In this document: one piece after another, positions 18,723 to 26,823 of the stretch
Layout of the letters: every line of letters starts with the position of its first letter
Numbering within the stretch: position 1 is the stretch's first letter
Origin: Paenibacillus sacheonensis
GTDB lineage: Bacteria > Bacillota > Bacilli > Paenibacillales > Paenibacillaceae
NCBI RefSeq assembly: GCF_009909195.1
Contig: NZ_JAAAMU010000001.1
Span: 1 to 64,000, forward strand
Reading direction: 5' to 3'
DNA length: 64,000 nt
Notes under the pieces: generated by a model
What the model saw: only the letters and a program-made list of their open reading frames with translations
What the model was told of the DNA's origin: nothing
Database searches by the model: none
Made by a program: the position numbers and the translations under genes

Positions 18723-19589
18723 TTGAATAACAGAACCGGACTATTCGACGTCGTCAACATTCTGCTGCTGGGGCTATTCGCTTGCATGATGCTATTCCCC
18801 TTCGTTCATATGGCAGCGGTTTCGATAAGCTCCGCTGACAGCGTCGTCGAGAATCGGGTCGGGCTGTGGCCAGATGGCTTCCGATTGGACGCCTACGCCG
18901 CCGTTTTCCAGGATAATCGCATCCTTGTCGGATACAGAAATACGCTGATGTACGTCGTGCTGGGGACGACGCTGTCGCTCTTGTTCACGACGATCGGGGC
19001 CTATTCGCTCTCGCGGAGAAACCTGGTCTTCGGCAAAGCATTCATGCTGATGATCGTCTTCACGATGCTGTTCTCGGGCGGGCTGATCCCGACCTACCTC
19101 ACGGTGAGGAGCTATCATTTGCTGGATACGATCTGGGCGATGGTGCTGCCGGGACTCGTCTCCTCGTGGTACTTGATCATCATGCGCACGTTTTTCCAAG
19201 GGCTTCCGCGCGAGCTGGAGGAGTCCGGGAAGATCGACGGCTTATCCGATCTCGGCATTCTGCTTCGAATCGTGCTTCCGTTATCGAAGCCGGTCATCAT
19301 GACGATCTCGCTGTTCTACGCGGTGCAAATTTGGGGGAATTTCTTCTACGCGCTCATTTTCATTCGGAAGGCCGACCTGTTTCCGCTTCAGGTCATGATC
19401 CGAAACATCGTCATGATGGGGCAGACGTCGGACATGACGACCAGCTCGGCGGTCGGAGACAAGAAGGTCGTCTTGGAATCGCTGAAATACGCGGTCATAC
19501 TCGTCGGCACGCTCCCGATCATGCTCGTGTATCCGTTCATTCAGAAGCATTTCGTCAAGGGCGCCATGATGGGATCCGTCAAAGGATGA
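18723..19589 (+). CDS. ABC importer permease, LplC type
   Basis: This 288-residue membrane protein is the second permease half, with about six helices and the EAA-type loop ESGKIDGLSDLGILLRIVLPLS. It has the LplC-like end FIQKHFVKGAMMGSVKG. The start is TTG 18723, preceded by AAGGGAG at normal distance and 15 bases after the LplB-type stop. Together with 16124 and 17799 it forms an importer lacking its own nucleotide-binding subunit, as is usual for this class, in which one shared ATPase serves many transporters. Confidence 0.9.
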   Translation: MNNRTGLFDVVNILLLGLFACMMLFPFVHMAAVSISSADSVVENRVGLWPDGFRLDAYAAVFQDNRILVGYRNTLMYVVLGTTLSLLFTTIGAYSLSRRNLVFGKAFMLMIVFTMLFSGGLIPTYLTVRSYHLLDTIWAMVLPGLVSSWYLIIMRTFFQGLPRELEESGKIDGLSDLGILLRIVLPLSKPVIMTISLFYAVQIWGNFFYALIFIRKADLFPLQVMIRNIVMMGQTSDMTTSSAVGDKKVVLESLKYAVILVGTLPIMLVYPFIQKHFVKGAMMGSVKG

Positions 19590-19624
19590 CCGGCGGCCTA
19601 AGCGCGGATAAGGAGGAGTCATCG

Positions 19625-20635
19625 TTGGTCGAGCCATTTTGGAAAAGCAACTTGTCCGATATCGAACAAAGCATGGCGGAGATCGTCCGCGGGCGATCCT
19701 GCGTTCTGGCTTCATCGGCGGGCGGGCGCGAAATCTACGTGGCGGAATACGGGGAGAAGGAAGACTTCGGCCGCACGGCCAACTACAACTCGGCTTGCGG
19801 CGCTGGCAGCACGGCGCATTACGCGCATAAGGGCGAAGGCGCCAAGCCCGTTCTGCTCCTTGTCGGGGGCGTGCACGGCGGCGAGCTCGAAGGAATCGCG
19901 GCGGTATTGAACCTGATCCGACTGCTGGAGACAGGCGCCGACTACCGGGGCAAGCGGCATGATTACGTCCATGAGAATGCCGATCGATTCCGGCTGCTGC
20001 TGATCCCTTGCTTGAATCCGGACGGACGGGCGAGGCTGCCGGTCGATACATTGATCGGGACGCTTTCCGAGCAGTTTGTCTATTGGATGCAAGGTTCGTG
20101 GAAGGACGGATCGCTCTGTACATGGACCGCGTGCAAATCGGTGCATCCGATCAAGGACGCCGCCGATTTCCTGGGGTCGTACTTCAACGACGACGGGGTC
20201 AACTTCATGCACGATAATTTCTTCGCCCCGATGGCGGTGGAGACGGCGGCGCTGCTGGCGCTGGCGGATCGGGAAGCGGTCGATTTCCACGTCTCGCTGC
20301 ACGGAGGGGCGAACGAGCCGATACATTTTCCGGCGATCGCCTACTTGCCCGCGGCCGTCAGGCGGAAGCAGCAGTCGTTCAACGAACGAATGGCCGAGGC
20401 TTGCGGGGAGCGGGGACTGCCGTTTACGGCGGTCGACCAATGGACGGAGAGAGAAGGCGGCTCCCCGCCTTCGTTCAATCTAACGTCGGCGGTTCATCAC
20501 GCTTGCGGCGGGATGAGCATGACGTTCGAATCCAATATGGGATTGGACGCGCCCGGAGCGCGATTGTCGGCGGAGGAGATCTTGGACAGCCATTTTCTGC
20601 TGTTCGAAGAAATGTTTCGGTTCATGTTGAAATAA
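19625..20635 (+). CDS. M14-family zinc carboxypeptidase-like protein
   Basis: The 336-residue protein lacks a signal peptide. M14 features are visible: zinc ligands His84 and Glu87 in GGVHGGELEG, the substrate-binding NPDGR near 131-135, a candidate third ligand His225 in DFHVSLHGG, and a candidate catalytic Glu301 in MTFESNMG. M14 enzymes hydrolyse peptide or amide bonds. A cytoplasmic member inside a polysaccharide operon may process a peptide- or amide-linked glycan, which is inference. I chose TTG 19625 because AAGGAGGAG stands six bases upstream; the frame stays open further upstream across the permease gene. Confidence 0.78.
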   Translation: MVEPFWKSNLSDIEQSMAEIVRGRSCVLASSAGGREIYVAEYGEKEDFGRTANYNSACGAGSTAHYAHKGEGAKPVLLLVGGVHGGELEGIAAVLNLIRLLETGADYRGKRHDYVHENADRFRLLLIPCLNPDGRARLPVDTLIGTLSEQFVYWMQGSWKDGSLCTWTACKSVHPIKDAADFLGSYFNDDGVNFMHDNFFAPMAVETAALLALADREAVDFHVSLHGGANEPIHFPAIAYLPAAVRRKQQSFNERMAEACGERGLPFTAVDQWTEREGGSPPSFNLTSAVHHACGGMSMTFESNMGLDAPGARLSAEEILDSHFLLFEEMFRFMLK

Positions 20636-20669
20636 GCCATACGTCCACGAAATCGAGGGGATCACGATA

Positions 20670-22430
20670 ATGAAGATCGTTACGGGATTGGAAGAGGAAA
20701 GCTATAAATACGCATTCGGCGTCTATCAGCGCTTCGAGGCTCCGTTTGACGAGCATAAAGCGATTTCGCTCGTTTGCGGCAGGAACGATCGGGCTGCATG
20801 GCAGCTGCTTCTCTATTCGGACGAGGAAATGCTCGTCGCGGTGAACGGAGAGACATGCTTCTACGAACGCGGGCCTATTACGATCGTCCGCGTAGAGGCG
20901 GTTTTGACGGGAATCGGGGACGGCCGAATCGGCGCGAGCCTGATCGGGCTCGTCGAAGACGACGACCGGCAGTGGAAATCGGACATGATTCTGCCGCAGC
21001 CATCGGCGTACGTCGAGAAACGAAAGGTGCAGCCGATCTGGATCGAGGCGGAGCTTGGCGCAGATGCCGAACCCGGCGTCTATTATCCGGAGATTCGCGT
21101 GTACGGGCATCGCATGTTCGAGGACGAGACGTTGATCCGAACGCTGAAAGTCGAATTACAGGTGCTTGACGTGGCATTGCCAGACCCGAAGGACTACAGG
21201 TTTTATCTCGACCTGTGGCAGCACAATTCCAACATCGCCCGCAAATACGACGTGGAGCTTTGGAGCGATGCGCATTTCGCGATTCTGGAGAACTACGTAT
21301 CCTCGCTCGCCGCGATCGGCCAGAAGGCGATCACGGTCATCGTCTCGGAGATTCCGTGGTCCGGGCAAGCATCCTGCTACGATCGGATCGATCCCGCGAA
21401 CGTGTTCGAGTACAGCATCGTTCGCGTAACTCGCCGCGGGGAAGACGAATGGACGTACGACTTCCGGGCCTTGAACCGGTACGTGGAGCTGTGCATGAGC
21501 CACGGAATCGATTCGGAGATCGAGGTGTTCGGACTGCTGAACATCTGGGTGCTCGAAGACGCGGGATACGGCGGGGTCATCCGCGATCACGACGATGCCA
21601 TCCGAATTCGTTACTATGACGAGCGCACCCGCGCTTACGGCTATATTCGCGAGAAACGGCAGCTCGAACGGTACGTCGCCGCGCTGTCCGACAACTTCGC
21701 CGAACGCGGCTGGGCGGACAAGGTGCGCATCGCGGCCGACGAGCCCGCGGATCTCGAACGGTTCAGGGGCCGATTGCAATCGCTGCAGGCGATGGCGCCT
21801 TCGTTCCAGTACAAGGTCGCGATCGGGCACGCGGAGTTTATCGCGGAGGAGGGGCTGCTCGACCACGTGCCCATCATCGACTGCGTCGCCGGGGAGTTCG
21901 AGCAGCTCGAGACGCTCATGCAGGGGAAGAAAGGGAAGACGCTCTTCTACGTCGCCTGCAACAACGAACGGCCGAACACGTTCATCTGCTCTCCGCTTCT
22001 GGAAAGCAGGCTTCTTCCATGGCTCGCGCGTCATTGGGGACTGGACGGGTTTCTGCGATGGAATTACACGGTTTGGCCGAATGACCCGTTAAAACGCATT
22101 GCCTATCACTACCCGTTGTTCCCCGCAGGCGATACGAATTTCGTCTATCCGGGCAAAGACGGGAAGCCGGTGCTGACGCTCCGTTACAAGCTGCTACAAA
22201 AGGGAATTCGCGACTTCGAAATCATGGATCGCTACGTTCGTTCCGGCGGGGATCCGGAGAAGCTCGCGCGGCTCATGCGGCGGGTGTTCCGATGGAGCGA
22301 CGCGAGCGAGCTGCACCAGGACTCGAGAAAGACGCGGGAAGAGCTTTATTCGCTCGATCATTCGGATTACGAAAGCGTCATCGGGGAGCTGTTGGCGGAA
22401 ATGTCCGCACCTGATAGCCGGCGCGGCTAA
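20670..22430 (+). CDS. DUF4091 domain glycoside-hydrolase-like protein
   Basis: The 586-residue protein ends with the DUF4091 pattern: DGFLRWNYTVWPNDPL, then DTNFVYPGKDGKPVLTLRYKLLQKGIRDFEIM. Before it comes a TIM-barrel-like region and an N-terminal beta domain. DUF4091 proteins are widespread in glycan loci and are thought to be glycosidases, but I cannot name a reaction. The gene follows the M14 gene by about 35 bases and is probably the last gene of the operon. No signal peptide is present, so it should act inside the cell on imported material. Confidence 0.75.
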   Translation: MKIVTGLEEESYKYAFGVYQRFEAPFDEHKAISLVCGRNDRAAWQLLLYSDEEMLVAVNGETCFYERGPITIVRVEAVLTGIGDGRIGASLIGLVEDDDRQWKSDMILPQPSAYVEKRKVQPIWIEAELGADAEPGVYYPEIRVYGHRMFEDETLIRTLKVELQVLDVALPDPKDYRFYLDLWQHNSNIARKYDVELWSDAHFAILENYVSSLAAIGQKAITVIVSEIPWSGQASCYDRIDPANVFEYSIVRVTRRGEDEWTYDFRALNRYVELCMSHGIDSEIEVFGLLNIWVLEDAGYGGVIRDHDDAIRIRYYDERTRAYGYIREKRQLERYVAALSDNFAERGWADKVRIAADEPADLERFRGRLQSLQAMAPSFQYKVAIGHAEFIAEEGLLDHVPIIDCVAGEFEQLETLMQGKKGKTLFYVACNNERPNTFICSPLLESRLLPWLARHWGLDGFLRWNYTVWPNDPLKRIAYHYPLFPAGDTNFVYPGKDGKPVLTLRYKLLQKGIRDFEIMDRYVRSGGDPEKLARLMRRVFRWSDASELHQDSRKTREELYSLDHSDYESVIGELLAEMSAPDSRRG

Positions 22431-22441
22431 GAGGCGGTGCA

Positions 22442-22697
22442 ATATTCCGTACCTTTCACGGCGACACCTATTCCGTAGGCGTTACATTCCAATGCAAACT
22501 AAAAAGGGATCTACGTCCAGACTCTCGTAGAATCCCGATCCCCAGCAGATTGGCGTCGAGTGGATTCCGATTACGAAATGCCTTCCATTCAATTGTATCT
22601 AGAGATTAATGAGAACATCATAGATTACTATGACGGCGGAAGCTACCGTAATTATGTGGAGGAACAGGACATGCAAATGAGTAAGTCACTGACGTAA
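22442..22697 (+). pseudogene. Remnant of an unrecognised gene, interrupted by a frameshift
   Basis: Two frames join to give a continuous protein-like sequence: FHGDTYSVGVTFQCKLK up to about 22500, then one frame over GIYVQTLVESRSPADWRR and, after a short link, YEMPSIQLYLEINENIIDYY to the TAA at 22695. The shift lies in the run AAAAAGGG near 22501-22508. There is no start codon or ribosome binding site, and the base composition is less GC-rich than the neighbours. I read it as the tail of a decayed, perhaps transferred, gene. I do not recognise the family. Confidence 0.35.
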
Positions 22698-22731
22698 GAT
22701 CTCCTATCCCGTAGGGGGGAAATAGAACAGC

Positions 22732-22764
22732 AAAAAGGACGCGCTGCGCGGCGCATCCTTTTTG
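22732..22764. terminator. Bidirectional terminator
   Basis: A nearly palindromic hairpin is flanked by AAAAA on the left and TTTTT on the right, so it can stop transcription from both sides. It serves the minus-strand HxlR gene ending at 22780 and any reading from the left. Confidence 0.75.
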
Positions 22765-22779
22765 CTTCGGGCATGACGT

Positions 22780-23211
22780 TCAATCTGAAGATCCGTTGGC
22801 GGCTGCCTGATATTGAAGCTTAAGTTCTTGTTCCTCCAGAAAGGTCAGATGTGTCTTTCCCCACTCAATCATGGTCATGAGCAGCTTATAAACACTCTTC
22901 CCGTGCTCGGTTATCGAGTAATCCACCCGCAGAGGCAATTCGTCAACTATGACTCGCTTAATTAAGCCGTCTCGCTCCAATTCCCGTAAATGCAGCGTCA
23001 ACATTCGTTTCGTGACTGTCGGAATCAGCCTCAGCAATTCGCCGTATCGAACGGAACCGCCGGATACGATGGACTCGGCCAAGAGATGGCATAGGATGTA
23101 AGGCTTCCATTTTCCGTTAACGCAATTGATCGTCGCCTCAAAAGGCATCTGATAGGTGGCTCTGCGATAAGCTTCCATGCAAAATCCTTCGCCGAAATTA
23201 TCGATACTCAT
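22780..23211 (-). CDS. HxlR-family transcriptional regulator
   Basis: The 143-residue protein is a compact winged-helix regulator. FEATINCVNGKWKPYILCHL carries the Cys and the GKW motif typical of HxlR proteins. It is followed by VRYGELLRLIPTVTKRMLTL (recognition helix region) and the wing VDELPLRVDYSITEHG. Members often respond to aldehydes, quinones or redox stress. It is divergent from the aldo/keto reductase at 23345, with about 130 bases between, an arrangement in which the regulator usually controls the enzyme. Confidence 0.9.
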   Translation of the reverse strand: MSIDNFGEGFCMEAYRRATYQMPFEATINCVNGKWKPYILCHLLAESIVSGGSVRYGELLRLIPTVTKRMLTLHLRELERDGLIKRVIVDELPLRVDYSITEHGKSVYKLLMTMIEWGKTHLTFLEEQELKLQYQAAANGSSD

Positions 23212-23311
23212 CTTGCCCTCCTTTTAAAAGCGCCACGTCCTGCATCGGTGATTTTCCTTTTTGAAACCGGGAACAGAAATGTGCCTACTTATTCCAACCA
23301 TTTTTTTCCTT

Positions 23312-23317
23312 TATAAT
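23312..23317 (+). promoter_or_regulatory. Probable -10 box of the aldo/keto reductase promoter
   Basis: A perfect TATAAT lies 28 bases before the start codon. The expected -35 position (TTATTC near 23289) is poor, which suits a promoter controlled by the divergent HxlR regulator. Confidence 0.4.
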
Positions 23318-23344
23318 ACCATAAGAAGGATCGCAAAGGAGACG

Positions 23345-24382
23345 ATGACATTGAAGTTCAAGTTGTTGGGGAGAAGCGGGCTGCGGGTTTCGGAAGTGGC
23401 GCTGGGCACGATGACCTTTGGTGGAGCAGGAGGATTCGGCGCTTCGAAGGATGAGAGCCGTAAAATGTTTGAAGCTTATGCGGCAGCGGGCGGAAACTTT
23501 ATCGATTCGGCTAACAGTTATACAGGCGGCGAGAGTGAAGAATTAGTCGGCGAGTTTATTGCAGGTGCCCGTGAGAATTTCGTGGTCGCAACGAAATATT
23601 CGGTCTCGATGAATAAAACGCATCCAAATGGAGGGGGAAATCATCGTAAAAGCCTTGTTCAATCGTTGGAACAGAGCTTGAAGCGGTTGAACACGGACTA
23701 TATCGACGTTTATTGGGTGCATGTATGGGATTTTATGACGCCGGTTGAAGAGGTCATGCGCGCACTGGACGATCAAGTGCGAGCGGGTAAAATACTCTAT
23801 GTCGGAATCTCCGATGCGCCTGCGTGGATTGTCTCCCAAGCCAATACGCTCGCGGCTCTTCAGGGTTGGTCGCCGTTTATCGGACTGCAGACGGAGTATA
23901 GTTTAGTGCAGCGGGATGCCGAACGCGATCTGATCCCCATGGCTGAGGCTTTTGATATTGGAGTGACTGCCTGGTCGCCTCTAGGCGCCGGCGTGTTGAC
24001 AGGGAAATATCAACACAAGGAGCCGGAGAATGCAAGAAAAGCGCGGATCAATGCTTACCGGTCGAACGAAAGAAATGTACGGGTCATCCATGAAGCGGTG
24101 CATATCGCATCCGAAATCGGGAAAACGCCAGCGCAAGTCGCGCTGAATTGGATCCGGCAAAAGAGAGGCGTGTTCATTCCGATTCTCGGTGCGAAAACGG
24201 TGGAGCAGCTTCAGGATAATTTGGCGTCGGTTGAATTCGATTTGACGGAACAACAACTGGAGCGACTTGATGAAGTGAGTCGAATCGGTTTGGGTTTTCC
24301 GCATGATTTTATCGGATCGGATGGCGTGAAAGGACTAATTAACGGTGAGTTCCGATCACGAATCGACAACCACAGACGATAA
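23345..24382 (+). CDS. Aldo/keto reductase
   Basis: The 345-residue protein shows the catalytic tetrad Asp54 and Tyr59 (FIDSANSYTGG), Lys84 (VVATKYS) and His126 (VYWVHVWD). The GTMTFGGAGGFG start and SPLGAGVLTGKY segment are typical of the AKR11/AKR12-like reductases, which reduce reactive aldehydes with NADPH. I start at the ATG at 23345, because AAAGGAG precedes it and the TATAAT box at 23312 would lie inside a longer reading. It differs clearly from the reductase at 463. Regulation by the divergent HxlR protein is likely. Confidence 0.9.
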   Translation: MTLKFKLLGRSGLRVSEVALGTMTFGGAGGFGASKDESRKMFEAYAAAGGNFIDSANSYTGGESEELVGEFIAGARENFVVATKYSVSMNKTHPNGGGNHRKSLVQSLEQSLKRLNTDYIDVYWVHVWDFMTPVEEVMRALDDQVRAGKILYVGISDAPAWIVSQANTLAALQGWSPFIGLQTEYSLVQRDAERDLIPMAEAFDIGVTAWSPLGAGVLTGKYQHKEPENARKARINAYRSNERNVRVIHEAVHIASEIGKTPAQVALNWIRQKRGVFIPILGAKTVEQLQDNLASVEFDLTEQQLERLDEVSRIGLGFPHDFIGSDGVKGLINGEFRSRIDNHRR

Positions 24383-24406
24383 TAAACCAATCACACGTAG
24401 AGGCTG

Positions 24407-24440
24407 TAAAAGGTCACTCAGTTCGAGTGACCTTTTACTT
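24407..24440 (+). terminator. Rho-independent terminator
   Basis: A perfect stem of 13 bases (TAAAAGGTCACTC with GAGTGACCTTTTA, loop AGTTC) begins 24 bases after the reductase stop codon. The T-rich arm and the following ACTT give a weak T tract. Confidence 0.85.
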
Positions 24441-24466
24441 CTTGTTATTTAAACGATCGGATCAGG

Positions 24467-24571
24467 ATGAATATAAAGCGGATCGGCAAGCTCCAGCTGG
24501 CTCACTATGAGAGCGAGATTCGTTTCGTAACCGAGCATTTCGAAGATTGGATATCGGATGTTAACCTATGA
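24467..24571 (+). other. Short open frame of 34 codons, possible gene tail
   Basis: An ATG frame reads MNIKRIGKLQLAHYESEIRF and continues with FVTEHFEDWISDVNL before its stop. The balanced composition looks protein-like, but there is no ribosome binding site and it is too short to assign. It may be the C-terminus of a deleted gene next to the DinB gene. Confidence 0.25.
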
Positions 24572-24587
24572 CTATGGGGGATGTTCA

Positions 24588-25097
24588 GTGGAAATTGCCT
24601 TAGAACTAATTGACAGCCTGTTGGTTAAGTTCCGATCGGAGAAGAAATGGACGCTTCAAGCGATCGAACAATTGTCCGAAGAAGATATTGTTTCATCCCC
24701 GACATCGGAAAGCAACAGCATCGCGAACTTAATTGCTCATATAAGAGGGGCGGTACACTCGCGAATCGAAACCATTCTTCTCGATATTCCCGACACGAGG
24801 GATCGAGAGAAGGAATTCGAAAAAGGGCTCGCAATGTCAAAAGAGCAAGCGAAAACAAAGGCCGGCGATGCTTTTGATATTCTGATTCGCTATCTGGAAC
24901 ATCTCAGATCTGCACCGGAGTTATTGATGACGCAGCCCTTCCTTCATCGGCCCCCTCTTACATACAGCCAAGTAAATAACGAAACGACGGCGCTGAACCT
25001 TATCGTATCGATGTTTAGGGAGGTACATTTTCATTCGGGCCAAATCATCTACGCAGCGAAAATAAGAAAAGGGCAGCTCAGTTGGAATTACGATTAA
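24588..25097 (+). CDS. DinB-superfamily protein (DUF1572-like)
   Basis: The protein of 169 residues is built from four helices. The start VEIALELIDSLLVKFRSEKKW, an N-terminal LIAHIRGAVHSR helix with a histidine, and the final REVHFHSGQIIYAAK with two further histidines match the metal-binding triad of DinB-like proteins. Many of these are thiol transferases or stress-linked proteins of unknown role. The GTG at 24588 is preferred: GGGGGA lies upstream at normal spacing, and the family begins at this methionine. An ATG at 24558 would add ten residues. Confidence 0.78.
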   Translation: MEIALELIDSLLVKFRSEKKWTLQAIEQLSEEDIVSSPTSESNSIANLIAHIRGAVHSRIETILLDIPDTRDREKEFEKGLAMSKEQAKTKAGDAFDILIRYLEHLRSAPELLMTQPFLHRPPLTYSQVNNETTALNLIVSMFREVHFHSGQIIYAAKIRKGQLSWNYD

Positions 25098-25168
25098 GGT
25101 TATAATGGGCCATCAATCGTATGCGGACCGTAAGCGAAGGATCATGAAAACAACGAGGATGGTGCAAA

Positions 25169-25711
25169 ATGTCGGAGCAGCGCGTGTATATCCGGTTCCC
25201 CGGAGATGCGGATGCCGCCGAATTGGCGGCGCTTTATAGGCGAAACAGGGAGTTTTTCGAGAAGTTTTCCCCAAGTAAACCGGAAGGCTTCGATCGTGAA
25301 GAACAGCAGTTGAACGCCATCCGGAAGAGCGAGTCGGACAGGGAGTCGGATCGCGGTTATTTGTTCGTGGTGTGCCATCGAGAGGATGACAGGATTATCG
25401 GCGACGTGTCGCTGTCCTTCGTCACTCGCGGGGCGCTTCAGAGCTGCATGATCGGTTACAGCCTCGACCAGGCGCATAATGGCAGGGGATATATGACGGA
25501 GGCCGTGAAACAGGTCGTTCGATATGCCTTCGAAGAGTTGAAGTTCCATCGGATCGTCGGGGAAGTTTCGCCGCGGAATCCGGGGTCGATTCGGGTGCTC
25601 GAGCATGCCGGCTTCCATAAAGAGGGGATTTCGCGCAGCAACGTGAAGATTAACGGCGTGTGGGAGGATCACCAGGTGTTGGCTCTGATCAATCCGTCCG
25701 AGGACGGCTAG
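25169..25711 (+). CDS. GNAT-family N-acetyltransferase (RimJ/RimL-like)
   Basis: The 180-residue protein carries the acetyl-CoA-binding motif A as MIGYSLDQAHNGRGYMTEAV (Q/R-x-x-G-x-G/A region) and the family ending FHRIVGEVSPRNPGSIRVLE followed by HAGF. These features place it with the RimJ/RimL group, which acetylates N-terminal amines of ribosomal proteins or small amines. It stands alone between the DinB and AraC genes, with GAGGATGG upstream as a weak ribosome binding site. The physiological substrate cannot be told. Confidence 0.88.
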   Translation: MSEQRVYIRFPGDADAAELAALYRRNREFFEKFSPSKPEGFDREEQQLNAIRKSESDRESDRGYLFVVCHREDDRIIGDVSLSFVTRGALQSCMIGYSLDQAHNGRGYMTEAVKQVVRYAFEELKFHRIVGEVSPRNPGSIRVLEHAGFHKEGISRSNVKINGVWEDHQVLALINPSEDG

Positions 25712-25763
25712 AACGTGCATGGTTCGCTCAAGCCTCTGGTACGAGCGCTTTAAACCCGTCGTG

Positions 25764-26660
25764 CTACAAGATCGTACACATCTTCCGATACTCACGCGGC
25801 GACACGCCCTGCCATCGCTTGAACGCATGACTGAAGTGATGCAGGCTTGCGAACCCGATCGAGCTACCGATGGCCTCGACCTTCATGTCGGTCTCCCTCA
25901 AACAGCGTTTGGCCTCTTGATGCCGCAGATGCTGCACGTGCTGATTCGGGGTCACGCCGAATTGTTCCTTGAACAGGCGGACAAAATGGTCCTCGCTGAC
26001 GTTCAGGCGTTCGGCCAGCACCGCATTGGGCCAGGATAGATGCAAGCTGCGGCCGAGTTCGTCGGCCAATTCGCGAAGCCCGGACAGGTAAGCAGCCGAA
26101 GCGGGACGCCGCGGAACGTTCTGCTGTCTCAGGATGGCCGCGAGCGCGAGCAGCATGGCCCCGCGGGTTACGAGATCGTATCCCGCTCGGGCGGTCATGA
26201 ATTCCTCGCATGCCAATTCCATGCTTTTCACGATATCGGCGGGCAGCGATGGATATTTCCGAGCGAACAGCCGCTCGCCGTCAGGTCCCGTCGGCGACTG
26301 GCAGAACAGCTCGCCATGGACGCGATCCTCGTCAACGACCATAGGGATATCGGGCGTCGGCTCGAAGTCGTCGAAGAAGTCGAAGTGGATGCCCAGCATA
26401 TGGGTGTCCGCGCTAGCCGGTATTTCAATGCGATGTCTCTCCGCGGCGCTCAGAAACATAAGGTCGCCCGGATAATAACGAAGCGTCTCGGGCTCGTCTA
26501 TGAAATGAACGGTAATCTCGCCTGATAGAACGGCCATGATTTCGAAATCGTACAGGCGCCTCTCGGGCCCTTGGTAGTTGGAGGCGCGTTGATATTGCGC
26601 CCAATGGATACTCGGCATCCACGCGTTGCTTGGCGGCCTGGCGGCCGCAGGTGAGGTCAT
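25764..26660 (-). CDS. AraC-family transcriptional regulator
   Basis: The protein has about 298 residues from the ATG at 26660. It has a cupin-like sensor (about 35-110, with FEIMAVLSGEITVHF and RYYPGDLMFLSAAERHRI) and a C-terminal double helix-turn-helix ending FSHAFKRWQGVSPREYRKM. It is divergent from the Gfo/Idh/MocA gene at 26824 and is the obvious candidate to control it. The start is uncertain: upstream in-frame codons reach 26729, but the sequence before MTSPAAARP looks non-coding, and AGGAA sits about 15 bases before this ATG. Confidence 0.85.
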   Translation of the reverse strand: MTSPAAARPPSNAWMPSIHWAQYQRASNYQGPERRLYDFEIMAVLSGEITVHFIDEPETLRYYPGDLMFLSAAERHRIEIPASADTHMLGIHFDFFDDFEPTPDIPMVVDEDRVHGELFCQSPTGPDGERLFARKYPSLPADIVKSMELACEEFMTARAGYDLVTRGAMLLALAAILRQQNVPRRPASAAYLSGLRELADELGRSLHLSWPNAVLAERLNVSEDHFVRLFKEQFGVTPNQHVQHLRHQEAKRCLRETDMKVEAIGSSIGFASLHHFSHAFKRWQGVSPREYRKMCTIL

Positions 26661-26823
26661 GTCCACGGATTTCCGATTCCTTTCTCTCGTGAAGTCGCAT
26701 ATAGACAACTTTATAACGGCGACAAGCAAATACTTCTGATGGATCCTATAGTATCATTTGAACTAGTAGCACGACAATCAACAACTATGACGGTCAAAAT
26801 GATGCTGGCGGAGGTTCCGGGAG

